From: Raphanus sativus
Lineage: Eukaryota; Streptophyta; Magnoliopsida; Brassicales; Brassicaceae
Assembly: GCF_000801105.2 (NCBI RefSeq)
Contig: NC_079515.1
Span: 27,551,407 to 27,615,406 of the forward strand
Length of the DNA: 64,000 nucleotides
Reading direction: 5' to 3'
Part shown: one piece after another, positions 25,301 to 35,902 of the stretch
Layout: each line of letters opens with the position of its first letter
Numbering within the stretch: position 1 is the stretch's first letter
Notes under the pieces: model-generated
What the model saw: only the letters and a program-made list of their open reading frames with translations
Database searches by the model: none
What the model was told of the DNA's origin: nothing
Position numbers and translations under genes: made by a program

Positions 25301-25385
25301 ACATCCAAGATTCAGGCGAAAGACACCTCCTGGTCTTGTTAACTTCTTCAAAAGACTTCCTGCTAAAACAGACTGTATGATGTAG
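22353..25385 (+). CDS. MCTP8: Multiple C2 domain and transmembrane region protein (MCTP)
   Basis: ER-plasma membrane tether of the plant MCTP family, whose members sit at plasmodesmata or traffic other proteins. Intronless, 1010 residues; the first ATG of the family start (MSDLKLGVEV) was chosen over an upstream GTG. C2 domains lie at about residues 1-130, 285-400, 450-570 and 615-740 (for example SLDPYVEVKLGN, APNPYVKIKLGN, TVDAYCVAKYG). A Pro/Gln-rich linker at about 178-233 is built from short PQ repeats. The C-terminal PRT_C region (about 800-1010) has membrane stretches (AAVHVLYLAFVCLPEMILPI; IFMVLCLASSVVLYVVPFKV) and the conserved WNYRLRPRQPPHMDTRLS. The number MCTP8 (At3g61300) is from memory and less certain than the family. 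Confidence 0.93.
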   Translation: MSDLKLGVEVISARLKTREERAHGDGYGGVNAFVELRFDGQIVKTSTKLDDPSPVWNEKFFFNISDTEDLSNLILEAYVYNKTSSITKSCFGKIRIFGTAFVPYSEAVGMHYPLEKEKRSLFFSSVRGELALKVYITDSPSLNVPIINPTKKVTSKPRNKFHNIPTTEISKPSQQKDPQPPRPQPKPPQPQWPQPQPQQPQPQPQTPQTRQLRPQSPQPLPLQMQSPQPPPVIGASMFQAARFGSPVPTSMGVDLIPPPDYSIKETNPILGRGKQARNTRAHDLVEPMEFLYVKIMKARNLPTMDPTGSLDPYVEVKLGNFTAKTKHFEKNKNPIWNQVFAFSKSDQQSNFLQVIVMDKDIMKDDFVGSIRFDLDEIPTRVAPDSPLAPEWYVVNVEKGGEIMLSVWFGTQADEAFSEATYSDALTAVNKSSLRSKIYHSPRLWYLRVNVIEAQDLVIVPDRTRAPNPYVKIKLGNQIVRTKPNQLLNPRWNEEFTLVAAEQFEDLEISIEDRVGVSREETLGSVKIPFGTIERRVDNNRIVPNRWFSLKFENQRRVRVASTRLLLNVCLEGGYHVLDESTYYSSDFRPSMKELWTRQQPSIGVLELGILRVEGLSVSRDGKKETVDAYCVAKYGTKWVRTRTVTNCFNPRFNEQYTWEVYEPATVITIGVFDNNQINGGNNKDGKIGKVRVRISTLESGRLYTNSYPLLVLRPSGVKNMGELHLAIRFTCTSMFQMLVQYWKPLLPKMHYVRPLKIVHQEILRQYAVSLVAARLSRTEPPLRKEVIEYITGSDSHFWSVRKSRANFFRLKSVFSGLLGTGEWFQDICTWKKPVASAAVHVLYLAFVCLPEMILPITSLCLFMLGVWNYRLRPRQPPHMDTRLSFADNVHPEELNEEFDTFPYSSQDPGTVKMRYERLRSIASRAQTVVGDIAGQGERVQALLSWRDPRATSIFMVLCLASSVVLYVVPFKVFVLLGGLYIMRHPRFRRKTPPGLVNFFKRLPAKTDCMM

Positions 25386-25566
25386 AATGCAATAACATGT
25401 TATATATGAAACCAAATCGATTAAACACACATGAGTTCTGAAAAAAATCACTACAAGTCTTTTCTTGTCCTAAACATAAACCAAAAGACATTTTTTTTTC
25501 TTAAAGAGAGGTTAGCTTTCTTCATCTCCTAGATTTCAATGCTTATCTACTACACATGAATCATCA

Positions 25567-27194
25567 TCATCCACGCATTAGATCAATGTCCATATGGGCA
25601 TGATGCATATCCATCGATCTTGAACCGGTTGACCACATCCCTACAGGAGTCTGAACAAGGTGCTGGCCTTGTTGAGGAACAGGAGGAGGAGGTGATGTTG
25701 GTGCAGTGTTGTCGTTGTTCTCCAAACCATCAGTGTCTTGGACATCTTCAGAAGCTTCATCTCGTTTTTTGATCTTCCCTTTTGGAACCGCCCAAAGGAA
25801 GCTCCCAACGATAACCTTGTTAAAAGGAAGGCAACACATATCTTAAGAAACAATGCAAACTCTAGATTTGATTGATGGTTACAACTTACAAGCAGCTTAC
25901 CTGAACAGGGCTTGCTGCTATCAAAGGCCCAACAATTCCACCACCGATGACACGACCATCAGGGCTAGCGAGTGAGACGGATAGGTTTCCAGTGCGGTTT
26001 GAGTTGTCATTTTCAGTTGCGTCCATGTAAGAAATTGAGAGAGATAAGAGCTCGAAACGACCCTATCACAGAGTGGTACACCAACATAAGTAGTGTTTTA
26101 TTAGTATTCTAAAGCATTGAGGATTATAATATTAAAACCTCGTATTTAATAGCTCCATGAGAAGGTGATGGCTGAAGAATAGTTGCGGTAGAGACTGCAC
26201 CGGTAGTGGATAAGACACAAATCGCTCTTGGACCTTGCTGCGTAAAAGACATAACCTTTGACGCAATGTCCTGAGAAAAAAAAACAAAACACAAGAGTGA
26301 TGAGATGATTAAAGATCATCTCAAGAAAAGCATCAAAAGAAGAGAGTTTGATCACATACTTCACCAATGGATACTACGATTACATGCGGCGTGAAGCTCA
26401 TCCCTGATGATGAAGACATCAATTCACCTTACAGAACAAACAAAAATCACAACATTAGAACATAATTTGAGTGAACATAGCTTTAAGACAAGTGGCCCTA
26501 GAATAAAAGATTATATTTTTACACACTTGGGACATATTAAAATATTCTGAAGCTTAAACTAATCCTTAAAAGAGGATATAACACCTGGATTTAGCTCCAT
26601 AACTTCCCACCATTTTCACAACCAATGTGCTCATAAACTATAGTATATAAGCATAAACTATAGTATATAGTATAATTCAATCAAGCTCATAACTTTCCAC
26701 TGTTTTGAGAGCCGTTCATACATAGTTGTCAAGAAGAGGAAGAGGGAGCAAAGAGAGGGGTATTTACCAGTGGAAGCAACTCTTTGCTTCTTGCCTGAGC
26801 CAGGAGGTCTACCACGGCCACGTTTGTTAGAGCTTGGGGACATGGAGGCTGAAGGAGACAATGCCAAGGAAACAGGACCCTCTTGTCCGTATTTCCTAGG
26901 CCGTCCTCTCTTCCTCTTCTCACCAGACTGAGAAGGAGGAGGAGGAGCAGCCGCTGAAGAGTCAGCCGGAGAAGACTCAACTGGTAAAGGAGGAGACACG
27001 AATGCAGTGGAGCCGCCGCCTACTTGGTTCAGGTTTGGGTTTGAGACGAAAGGAGAGTTGGGGTTGGAGAAATGGTGAAACCCTTGTGATCCGTGAAACG
27101 TGGGTTGTGTCTGAGGAGGAGGAGGAGGAGGAGTAGAGCCAGGCATGCCTCTCTGGATATAGTAAGAACCCGCCATAGCTTCTCTACGATCCAT
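25567..27194 (-). CDS. AHL11: AT-hook motif nuclear-localized protein (AHL), AHL11 type
   Basis: Nuclear protein that binds AT-rich DNA in the minor groove and works in AHL complexes. Five exons on the minus strand: 27194-26768, 26427-26360, 26270-26139, 26062-25901, 25815-25567, giving 345 residues. Two AT-hooks are visible: KRGRPRKYG (about 95-103) and RGRGRPPGSGKKQR (about 125-138). The PPC/DUF296 domain follows (FTPHVIVVSIGEDIASKVMS, GPRAICVLS, GRFELLSLS, LSVSLASPDGRVIGGGIVGP, PVQVIVGSF), then a Pro-rich tail ending DIDLMRG. The two-hook, multi-exon form fits clade B AHLs. The 5' side holds a (CT)n tract at about 27681-27711. Confidence 0.93.
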
Positions 27195-27682
27195 AGACTT
27201 TTTTATTAAAGGTTGGAACTTTGTGGCTAATGGCTTACAAAAATATGTGAATTTTTCATGAAAGGATAAAGAGCAAATCAGAATCTAAAGATATAATAGA
27301 CTTGGAGGGTAAGGTAACATGCAAACTGAAAATCTCTCTCAAAGCTTATCAACACACACAGAGTAAGTTTCTTTAGTATACGTAGTAGATCCAGGAGTGA
27401 AAGGGAGAGAGGTCGAAGAAGCTTTCTCCTCCATCAACAATGGTGGAGAAAGGGGTTTTCTTTTTCTTTTCTCTCTAATTCTGTCTGGTTCTTGTGTGAA
27501 TGTGATGTTGCTTTTTTTTTTTTTTTTGCTTTGCTGGTAAGAGAGAGAGGGAAACAGAAGAAAACAAAAAACTATCAATCAGATCCCTTCACACTTGAAA
27601 GCATTTACTGTGGATAACATGATTTCTTTTAGTTTCAAATTCAAAAATTAGAAAAACTTTGATGTCTGACTTTGACTATATG

Positions 27683-27715
<33 letters not shown>

Positions 27716-28543
27716 ATAGACTTCTTTCTAGCATCTAGCAATGTCTAGGAGTGTTGGCTCCGTTCAAAGATTACTGATTAAGGCGCGTGTGTCAAACGAC
27801 ACATGAGAGAGTTCAGAGAGTGAAGCTCACGTTCAAGAGAGAGTGGGAGAATGTGATGTGATCATCTAGTCAAAGACTTGTTCCTCTCTGGATTCCACTT
27901 CATAGCTTATTGATGCTGATGATGATGCTGCTGATAAAAACTGGCAAAGCTTTCAAGTTATCAAAACTTCTGTTTCTTTTCTCTTTCAATGGATCTAATC
28001 TTTAGATTCTAACTATATACTTCACTATAAATACTTGGGGATATAGTATACAAGAACTGAATCAAAACTTTTCCTTCTGAATATCAAACTTTTCTCCAGT
28101 TTGACCAAAAAACAATCTCCAACTTTTCTCAAAAACAATACATGTTGGTTAACCAAATTTAACTGGATTTTGATCCGTAATTTTAAAAAGCAGGATAATT
28201 TATTTTTAAAATATCATTTAAAATTAATTAATATATATTTAATTTAATATTTTCATAGATTGTATGTTTGCTTACAGACAATTTTAATAATAATATCATC
28301 TTTCTTTATTATTATTTTCAAATGGCTGTTCATGTTTACAAAATATTAATTAAACTGTTAAAAGATTTTATAATGGTAAACTTCTAATCAATAAATTTAA
28401 TAATATTCTAATTTTATATATGCCAAAGTTAATTAATTTATAAATACATGTAATAAACATTTAAACCTCAGAGATTTTTTATTTTCATATTAGAATCCAT
28501 AAATGATTTGATGATAGTAGTTTGTTTTGGAAGATACATTGCA
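27195..28543. other. AHL 5' region and AT-rich spacer
   Basis: Leader and promoter of the AHL gene. It includes a poly(T) run at about 27512-27527 and a (CT)n microsatellite at about 27681-27711. From 28150 the DNA becomes very AT-rich with no gene seen. Confidence 0.5.
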
Positions 28544-29453
28544 TCTATACTATTAAAGCATAATCATATTTTAAAAATTTAGGATTCTGCCTCTACATTT
28601 CAATATATTTATAAATCTTCCTATTGACATTTAATTTAAACTAAAATATAATATTCTCTATAACTATGGTAATTAATAATTTTCATATTTTGTAAATGAT
28701 AATAATTTTAATTTTTATGCAGTATATATTTTTTATTTAATTTGAATATCATTTTTCATCTATAATATTATTTAAAGATCGGATATGAATATATAATGCA
28801 AATTAAAAAAAAAATATTAATGCCATTTTTTACATAATAATGATATGTCAATTTTGAGTGTTCATTTATTTTTAAGCTTATCTTAAAATTAAGTTTTAGA
28901 TCTAAACATAAATAAAAATACAAACTTATCATAGTAACCAAAAAATAAAATAATATTTTCATATCAATAATAAAATTTCCTTTTTGACATCTATTACCAT
29001 TGTTTCATTTTCTTCAAATGACATAATAAAAATCTCATTAAAGTCTAAATAGTTACTTTTTAATTTTATATAATATTAAGAAATATGAATTATTTAATAA
29101 ACATTTCAAAAATATTATTTATTTTTTTGGTTTTCAGCGGATCATCTCATATCGGATCTTAGGTTAATAGCAGATTTTTAGATTTTTACCAGGTTTTCTA
29201 AGATTATAATTATAATTTTTTTATTAATTGAACTGAATTATACACATATCACTGGATTTATCGGTTCAATTATAGGTCTTGGTTAGATATGAAAACACCG
29301 CTTGAAAATCAATTATTATAATAGAACAATTTTTTTGAACACACAAATAGAAAATTTTAAAATTATTTATTCTCTAATCAAAATTAAAAATTTAATTAAA
29401 TTTTATTAAAATAAAAATATATCCACGTTTTAAAAGTGCGGACCAAAATCTAG
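28544..29453 (+). mobile_element. Non-autonomous Helitron, 910 bases
   Basis: Begins TCTATACTATTAAAGC and ends CTAG, preceded by a short imperfect hairpin (ccacgttttaaaagtgcgg, about 29423-29441) and 'accaaaatCTAG'. It sits between an A (28543) and a T (29454), the Helitron target, with no target duplication. These are the terminal signatures of Brassicaceae Helitrons. No Rep/helicase coding is present, so it is non-autonomous. Confidence 0.8.
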
Positions 29454-30709
29454 TTCCTATTTATAATAACAACAAGAATAGTACTCGCTTGCGTTAAAAC
29501 GCATACTATGTTTTTTAGTTTTCAAAATCTACAAAAGATTGTTGTAATGTTAGCAAAATGGATTATAAGCTATGTTATTTATGTTGATAATGTGAGCTTA
29601 AATTTGACATTTTGACATATATCTATTATGTTAGTAATTTGAGCTTAATAAAATACTTTGTTTTTACTTTCACACATGATATACTCACTAAACAATTTGT
29701 TATGGAGAATAAACCAACATACTTTAACTATTTTTCATTTCTTTAAAACGCTTTTGAATATCTATAGGAAAATAAAATATAAAACTATTTATAGGATTTA
29801 ATAATTAACTAAAAATAATATTTTGTTTATTTTTTGATATTTAATTTCAAATAGTAGATTAAGAGAACATATTTCAGATATAAAACTCAAGCCGTAGTGT
29901 TAGTAAATTACTAAGTACTAACATTAACAAACCTCAAATGAAAATATTTTGGATCGTACACTGAATATTATTTTAACTGACAAAAAGTATTTTAATTTTT
30001 CCTTAGTTCGTAACAGTTTTAATTAGATTTTTTTCTTGATGTGTAAAAAGAGCATGTCATAGAGTATTATCACACTGGGTTGTGTTTAGCTGAGATCATA
30101 TTTGCAAACTATGCATTTTTAAAATGTACTTATCTATTAACAACATTAGTTAACAAATATAATATATTATTATTAAAACCAAAATATGTTTTGTTGTTTC
30201 TAAATTTATCACCTTATTCCAAAATTTATTAATGTCGTTAACCAGAAAATAAACTATATTTAATATAAAACTAAAGTATTTTTGTGAAAAGTAACAGTTA
30301 AAAAATGTTAAATATCAAATCTTTTTTTCTGAAAAAGAGAGTAAAGCTTCAAATTAATACTAACCTTTATTTAATTAACATAAATACTTCATTTAATTTT
30401 TTTTACTAAAATAAAATATCTAATTACAAAAAGTAAAACTAAAATTTTTGAAAAAATAAATAAATTAACTTCCACAAAAAACTATATTACACAAAACTTA
30501 TATTCAATCCCAATAAATTTATTTAAAATAAGAATTAAATAGATCATATCTATTAAAATATCTATATGTTGTCCTATCTATTTATTTGTTTAAATAAATT
30601 TAATGCTGTAAAGAATATAAAATTTAAAGATAGAGAAATGAAAATAGAAAACAATTTAAGACAAAATAATAAAAAAAAATATTGAAAACTAAAAGATGAA
30701 TAACACTAT
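29454..30709. other. Very AT-rich spacer
   Basis: No open frame of note, no RNA gene and no clear element ends recognised. Confidence 0.45.
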
Positions 30710-30717
30710 TATAAATA
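30710..30717 (+). promoter_or_regulatory. TATA box of the cysteine-rich peptide gene
   Basis: TATAAATA lies 97 bases before the start codon at 30807, in a spot that would give a leader of about 60-70 bases. Sequence match only. Confidence 0.55.
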
Positions 30718-30806
30718 GAATTTGATTTCTTGGGAAATTATATAACAATCAAAGGATAAAATAAGAGAAAAAGGCAGGGTCAAGCTTGATTTTGCAATAT
30801 CTTAGA

Positions 30807-31037
30807 ATGGCAAAATTGAATGCGATAGTGTTAATAATGATGGTAGTGATTGCTATTGCGATCACAGTAGAAGCATATGACTACAAAAAATTTACGGAAT
30901 GTATTCGCAAATGTGCTAAACCTTGTAATCCTCACGACGGTAATTGTGTTGAACGTTGTAAAATTAAATGTGGTGGCCCGAACCCTCCTCATGGTCCTGG
31001 AAGACCCCTCCGTCCTCCTAGTTCCGCACGGTATTAA
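30807..31037 (+). CDS. Small secreted cysteine-rich peptide, unassigned family
   Basis: Single exon, 76 residues. The first 23 residues (LNAIVLIMMVVIAIAITVEA core) form a clear signal peptide, with likely cleavage before YDYKK. The mature part holds exactly six cysteines spaced C-x3-C-x3-C-x6-C-x3-C-x3-C, then a Gly/Pro/Arg-rich tail (GGPNPPHGPGRPLRPP). I do not recognise the family with confidence; the size and layout resemble thionin-like or other antimicrobial/signalling peptides of Brassicaceae. A TATA box stands at 30710. I recall no counterpart at this place in Arabidopsis, and its neighbours are transposon-rich DNA, so it may be lineage-specific. Function is not assigned. Confidence 0.7.
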   Translation: MAKLNAIVLIMMVVIAIAITVEAYDYKKFTECIRKCAKPCNPHDGNCVERCKIKCGGPNPPHGPGRPLRPPSSARY

Positions 31038-31856
31038 TGTTTCTATCCTTTTATCTAGAAATATTCTTATATTATGTATTATTATTGTTTAACACAAAAT
31101 ATATATGGTTTATTTGCATTAACAGAACTTTACAAGAGATGTCATATGTGGAAGTTCGTGGAACGAAAGAAATATAAAAGAAAAACCATATAGACAGTTT
31201 GTGATCATGTATGTAGTCACAAGTTCATGTAAAACGACTAAAATATTGATAATAATATAATTATTTCTAAGTTCATGTTTCCGCATCTAATTTATAAGTC
31301 CTATAAAATAAATAAAACTATTAAAGGACATAAAATAAAGATAAAGGAAAACAATATTTTACAAACAAAACTACTAAAATAAAAGAGATAATTGGTTTAC
31401 TGACTTCGCAATTATGATTTAAGATAAAATTGTGCCATGTTTTATCAAAAATTGATTTCTCAAAAATTTCTATAATAAATTTTACCATTTAGTATAAATA
31501 TAAATAACTAAAACCTTAAAAGTCCAAGATATTTTGTTTGCATTTTCAATTAAAATAAATGGTGTGAATTTAAAGTAGCTGGTGAGTGGTGTTTGCTAAA
31601 TGAAACATACAAACACCAACGTAAAAAGTAGTTTTAGTTGAATGTTGTATTTTACATTTTTTGAAGATACTATTATTTGCTTTTCATTTTCATAATTAGA
31701 GAAGTATGAAAAAGGGTTTAATAGTAATTTGATCATTTAGTGAAACCTAACAGAGTCATTTTGTGCATTGAATGCTAATTTAAGAATAAAAACTTGTTTA
31801 TTTGAGATCTCTTTGCAAAAAAAAAAAATACAAAAAAATCTATTAACAAAACATCA
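31038..31856. other. AT-rich spacer
   Basis: 3' flank of the peptide gene, then AT-rich DNA without a recognisable gene. Confidence 0.45.
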
Positions 31857-32320
31857 TGAGGATTTCAAACAAACATGAACTCGTCAATGATCTCTTTGCT
31901 TTACTCCCTCGTAAAAAAGCATTGGCTTCCTCATCAAATCTCTGGAGATTCATTGATAACTCAGTGAATGATAATGTTTCAGTGTTCAAAGACATCTGAT
32001 TTTTGTAATAGAATTGAGATGGTTTTTACCTGTAGCAAACGAAGAGCAACACCTTCACGGAAACATCCTTTAAACCAATCAGGTTTTAGTTCTCTGCAGA
32101 CTTGAGCATCATATAAGGAATGTTCAGCTTGTCCTAACCGCAAACAGCAGAGGCTTCCGTTTCAGAAGAAGGTATCTGTGGGGTCAAAAATCAATGGTCT
32201 TTGTTCAAAGAAAATGCCACAAAATCACAAAATGGACATAAGTGTGAGAATCTTCCTATGAGTTTTAGTGTTGAAGACGTGTGTGCAAGTGTCAATGGCC
32301 ATCTGGAAATCCTTTCTGTG
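31857..32320 (-). pseudogene. TPR (ankyrin-TPR type) protein gene fragment
   Basis: Minus-strand reading gives broken pieces of one TPR domain in the right order: KDFQMAID (about 32318-32292), then IDF, a frameshift, DPTDTFF, an in-frame stop, then SLCCLRLGQAEHSLYDAQVC and RELKPDWFKGCFREG ending LRLLQ. A GT donor (32029) and AG acceptor (31942) then join in phase to RFDEEANAF. This matches the C-terminal TPR of ankyrin-TPR proteins such as Arabidopsis TPR10 (At3g04710, from memory). The stop, frameshift and missing remainder mark it as a relic. Confidence 0.75.
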
Positions 32321-32774
32321 ATAGCAAAATCTTAAACATATAAACATTAAGGTAGAGCCATACATATAAGCTTTCCAAGACTAGTGGAACATCATATTAA
32401 TGATGTAATTGCAAACTAGTGTGCTATTATATGTGAGTGTGACCAAAGAAGGTGTACTATATCTTTTGTCAAGTGTCCTATTGTATGAACAGCTTTAACT
32501 TTACCAGCTAGAATCAATTACGTATTCAGTGTCTTCTTTTTACACTCACTACCATCAATCTTGATAACACAAAATCAAACAGACCCTCCTAGACCAAGAA
32601 CTACTCTTCATACAATGGATCTCTCCTTTCTCTCAAACTATTAACTTTTATCGACCGGTTAAGACCAGCTTATGAAACTAAGCCCAATGGAATGCGAAAT
32701 ACGGCGTCGTTTTAAAACGGAGCCAAAACAATCCTGGAAAGCAACCGTTTTAAACTAACTTTAAGCACCACCTC
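32321..32774. other. Promoter side of the bestrophin-like gene
   Basis: No coding region seen. It is less AT-rich towards its end. Confidence 0.4.
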
Positions 32775-34282
32775 ATGTCTCCTTTTCATCACTCTTCCTC
32801 TGCATCATCATCATCTTCTTCCCCACCAATGTATCAATCCATGAACCTATCAGTTTCTTCTAACTTCACTCAACGATCCCTCTTCGAATCAAGATTCCGC
32901 AAACCCGTCCATCTCAAGCCTCCCCGCGTCTCATCAGGCCCTGAATCCGACGCTTCGGCCAGCAAAACCCTAACCGAGAACCTCATCTCGCTCCTCAGAG
33001 CCGTCCCTGACTGGGCCGACGAGATCAAAGAGCGTGGGATGCAGCAGAAACGCACTCTCTACACTCACGAGAAATGGGTCGAACACAGAAGCTCCCTCCG
33101 TCATGTCCACCACTTGTTCTCCAGCTTCTCTTCGCGCGTTATACTCTCTCTTATCCCTCCTGTCTTCTTCTTCACATCCGTCGCCGTCTTCATCGCAAGC
33201 TACAACTCTGCGGTGGATTTGGACTGGCTTCCTGGCATCTTCCCCATCCTCAGATCCTCTTCTCTTCCGTATCAGCTCACGGCTCCTGCTTTAGCTCTGC
33301 TTCTCGTGTTCCGCACGGAAGCTTCGTATTCTAGGTATGAAGAAGGGAGGAAAGCTTGGGTTGGGATCATTGCTGGCACTGATGATTTAGCTAGGCAAGT
33401 GATATGTTCTGTTGATGGCTCTGGTGATGAGTTGGTTATTAAAGATTTGCTTCTTCGTAACGTTGCAGCTTTCCCTGTGGCTCTTAAGGTAAAAGCATCT
33501 GTTTGTGTCTCTTAATGTTGGCTTTTGGTTTTGTGGGACTTGTGTATATGTGATTCTGCTGCAGTGTCATGTTACTTATGGTTCAGATGTCGCGAGAGAT
33601 CTCCAGAGCTTGGTTGAAGCTGATGATTTGTCTCTGATTCTTGAATCTAAGCATCGTCCACGTTGTGTGATAGAGTTCATTTCTCAGAGCCTTAGGCTGC
33701 TTAAACTGGAGGATACAAAGAGAGATCTGTTGGTAGCTTTCTCGAATCCTTAAACTCTCTTCTTGCTATGAGTCTTGGAGTGTATTTAGTATCCAAAACA
33801 TGTTCCTTGGGGGTCACTGCAGGAATCAAAGATGCTACACTTACACGAAGGCATTGGTGTGTGTGAACAGCTAATGGGCATACCTATTCCTCTCGCTTAC
33901 ACGCGCTTAACCTCGAGGTTTTTAGTGTTTTGGCATCTAACTCTACCAATCATTCTCTGGGATGAATGTCATTGGATTGTTGTTCCTGCTACTTTCATCA
34001 GTGCTGCTTCTCTCTTCTGCATTGAAGAAGTACGTAACATTCCTCACTCTCACAGTTAATATTTTCATCTTTTTGCTTGAAAGTTAAAACCTTTCGACTG
34101 TGCAGGTGGGTGTTCTTATAGAAGAGCCATTCCCTATGCTGGCCTTAGACGAGCTCTGTGATCTTGTGCATAGTAACATCCAAGAAGCTGTTAAATCTGA
34201 GACTATCATACGCAACCGGATCGTTGAAAAGATAAAGCTTCATGAATTCAAGCACTCACCAAATGGTCGGTATAGATCTTAG
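32775..34282 (+). CDS. VCCN1: Bestrophin-like thylakoid chloride channel
   Basis: Voltage-dependent Cl- channel of the thylakoid membrane in Arabidopsis, which adjusts proton motive force when light changes. Four exons: 32775-33488, 33565-33732, 33823-34029, 34106-34282, giving 421 residues. The N-terminus is Ser/Arg-rich and low in acidic residues, as in a chloroplast transit peptide. The bestrophin/UPF0187 region includes HEKWVEHRSSLRH, VILSLIPPVFFFTSVAVFI, LTAPALALLLVFRTEASYSR, FVFW-like LVFWHLTLPIILWDECHW and VPATFISAASLFCIEEVGVL. An alternative start lies at 32829 (MYQSMNL), which may be the true family start; both lie within the transit peptide. Identity as At3g61320 is from memory plus gene order. 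Confidence 0.92.
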
Positions 34283-34435
34283 TTTAGCTTTGACGTTTAT
34301 ACAATGTATAGAAACAACACTTTAAACAACACTTCATCATCATCATCAGCTAAGTTTGATCTTCTATCAAAAATTACTACATTGTTGTATACAATTGAAC
34401 ACATACACGAAAACCGATTACACTGAAGTTACCTT

Positions 34436-35902
34436 CTAAATTAACTGTGTTCCAGGAGGCGGCAAAAAGCTATGCAGTTTCTGTATCTTCCTCTTGAGTT
34501 CCTCTAGCTTCTCCAGTTCGCCTTTGCTTGATAAGGAGGTCTCTAACATTCTGAACACTGGTTCGCTCACGCACCTTCCTCTCTCCACCGTCTGCCTCGA
34601 GCACTCAAAAGCATCGTTAGCTCTTCTCCGAGCACAGAGTGCAGTTGTAAGAAGTTCCAACGCGTGGCCATGAGGGCAGTACCCTTTCTCCAGCATATAC
34701 TTCCACAAATCTAGTCCCAAGTTAACTTCACCGTTCTGACAGAACAGCTTCATCAGCAAAACCACGGTCGGTGTTTTCGGAACCAGAGACCTTCCCTTCA
34801 TCTTCTGGTAAAGCTCACACACACCGTCGAACCCAAACTCTTTAGACTTCATCATTCCGATAAACACGGAGTGAAAAGTCACACTATCAGCCTCAACCCC
34901 ATTCTCTTCCATCTCCTTCATCACCTGAACCGCACCACTCACGTCTCCGCATCTCATGAGAGCACTCATCAAAGCGTTATAAGCTCCGCAATCACACTTC
35001 AACCCTCTCTCAGGAATTTCATCGAACAGCTGGCGCGCTTTCACCTTATTCCTCACCACACCAGCTCCGTGTATCAACGTAGTAACTATCTGCAACGTAA
35101 CTGCAACCTTCCCACAACGACCCATCTCTTCGAAGAGCCTCAACGCTTCCCCAAAGTTGCGTTTTTTACAAAACCCATCGATCCTAACGCCGTAAGTAAC
35201 GGCGTTAGGCTCGAACCCACGCTTCACCATCTCGTGATAAAAAAGCTCAGTGGCGGTTACATCGCCAGCTTCCTTAAACCCTAGGAGAAGAATGTTCATC
35301 GTCTTCACATCCGGCTTAAACCTCGAATGCATCTTCTCGAAAACCGACCTCGCCTCCTTCATCTCCCTCTCCGCGCAGAACGCTCGGAGAAGGACGTTGA
35401 ACTCGTCCACGCCGAACTTCTTCTTGAAGATCTCTCTCTCCATCCTCCGAAAAGCCGATAAAGTCTCCTCGTAGGAGCCAAATCTCGCGACTTTACAGAG
35501 GAGGATGCTCATCGACTTTGACGTGAGCAGGAAAGGGTGGCTCTTTCGCATCTCCGCCATCAGAGCCCAGGCTTGGTCGAAGTAGCGCATCCGAGCGAGG
35601 ATGTGGAGTGTTTTCTCGAAGGAGTCGGAGGTCGGGGGAGGAGGTGTTTTGAGTGAGTACTTGAAGAACTCGAGAGCTTTGAGGCCGTTGGAGTGAGCGG
35701 CGAAGAGACGGCCGAGGACTTCGGAGACGGTGGTCGGTGATAGTGATGATAGAGGGATGTGTTTGGAGAGAGTTGGTTGGATCGGATGGTTCGGGAAGGG
35801 GTGGTCGTTGATGATTCTTGTGATGCGTTCGATCTCTGTTCTGTTTATCGACGTCGCCGGAGCGAGGAGACGATACGAATCGGAGGTGGCCTTCTTCAGC
35901 AT
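34436..35902 (-). CDS. SLO3: PPR protein, SLO3 type, mitochondrial RNA processing
   Basis: P-type pentatricopeptide repeat protein, intronless, 488 residues. Roughly nine to ten 35-residue repeats run from about residue 85 to 450 (for example VDEFNVLLRAFCAEREMKEA, PDVKTMNILLLGFKEAGDV, PNAVTYGVRIDGFCKKRNFG, CGAYNALMSALMRCGDVSGA). The first 30-40 residues are basic and could target mitochondria. By gene order it matches At3g61360, recalled as SLOW GROWTH3, required for splicing of nad7 intron 2; the same target here is inferred. It is transcribed divergently from the DUF3245 gene, about 680 bases away. Confidence 0.88.
   Translation of the reverse strand: MLKKATSDSYRLLAPATSINRTEIERITRIINDHPFPNHPIQPTLSKHIPLSSLSPTTVSEVLGRLFAAHSNGLKALEFFKYSLKTPPPPTSDSFEKTLHILARMRYFDQAWALMAEMRKSHPFLLTSKSMSILLCKVARFGSYEETLSAFRRMEREIFKKKFGVDEFNVLLRAFCAEREMKEARSVFEKMHSRFKPDVKTMNILLLGFKEAGDVTATELFYHEMVKRGFEPNAVTYGVRIDGFCKKRNFGEALRLFEEMGRCGKVAVTLQIVTTLIHGAGVVRNKVKARQLFDEIPERGLKCDCGAYNALMSALMRCGDVSGAVQVMKEMEENGVEADSVTFHSVFIGMMKSKEFGFDGVCELYQKMKGRSLVPKTPTVVLLMKLFCQNGEVNLGLDLWKYMLEKGYCPHGHALELLTTALCARRRANDAFECSRQTVERGRCVSEPVFRMLETSLSSKGELEKLEELKRKIQKLHSFLPPPGTQLI

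Noticed and set aside
34871..35284. Plus-strand open frame inside the PPR gene
   Set aside because: Antisense shadow of an intact 488-residue PPR protein.
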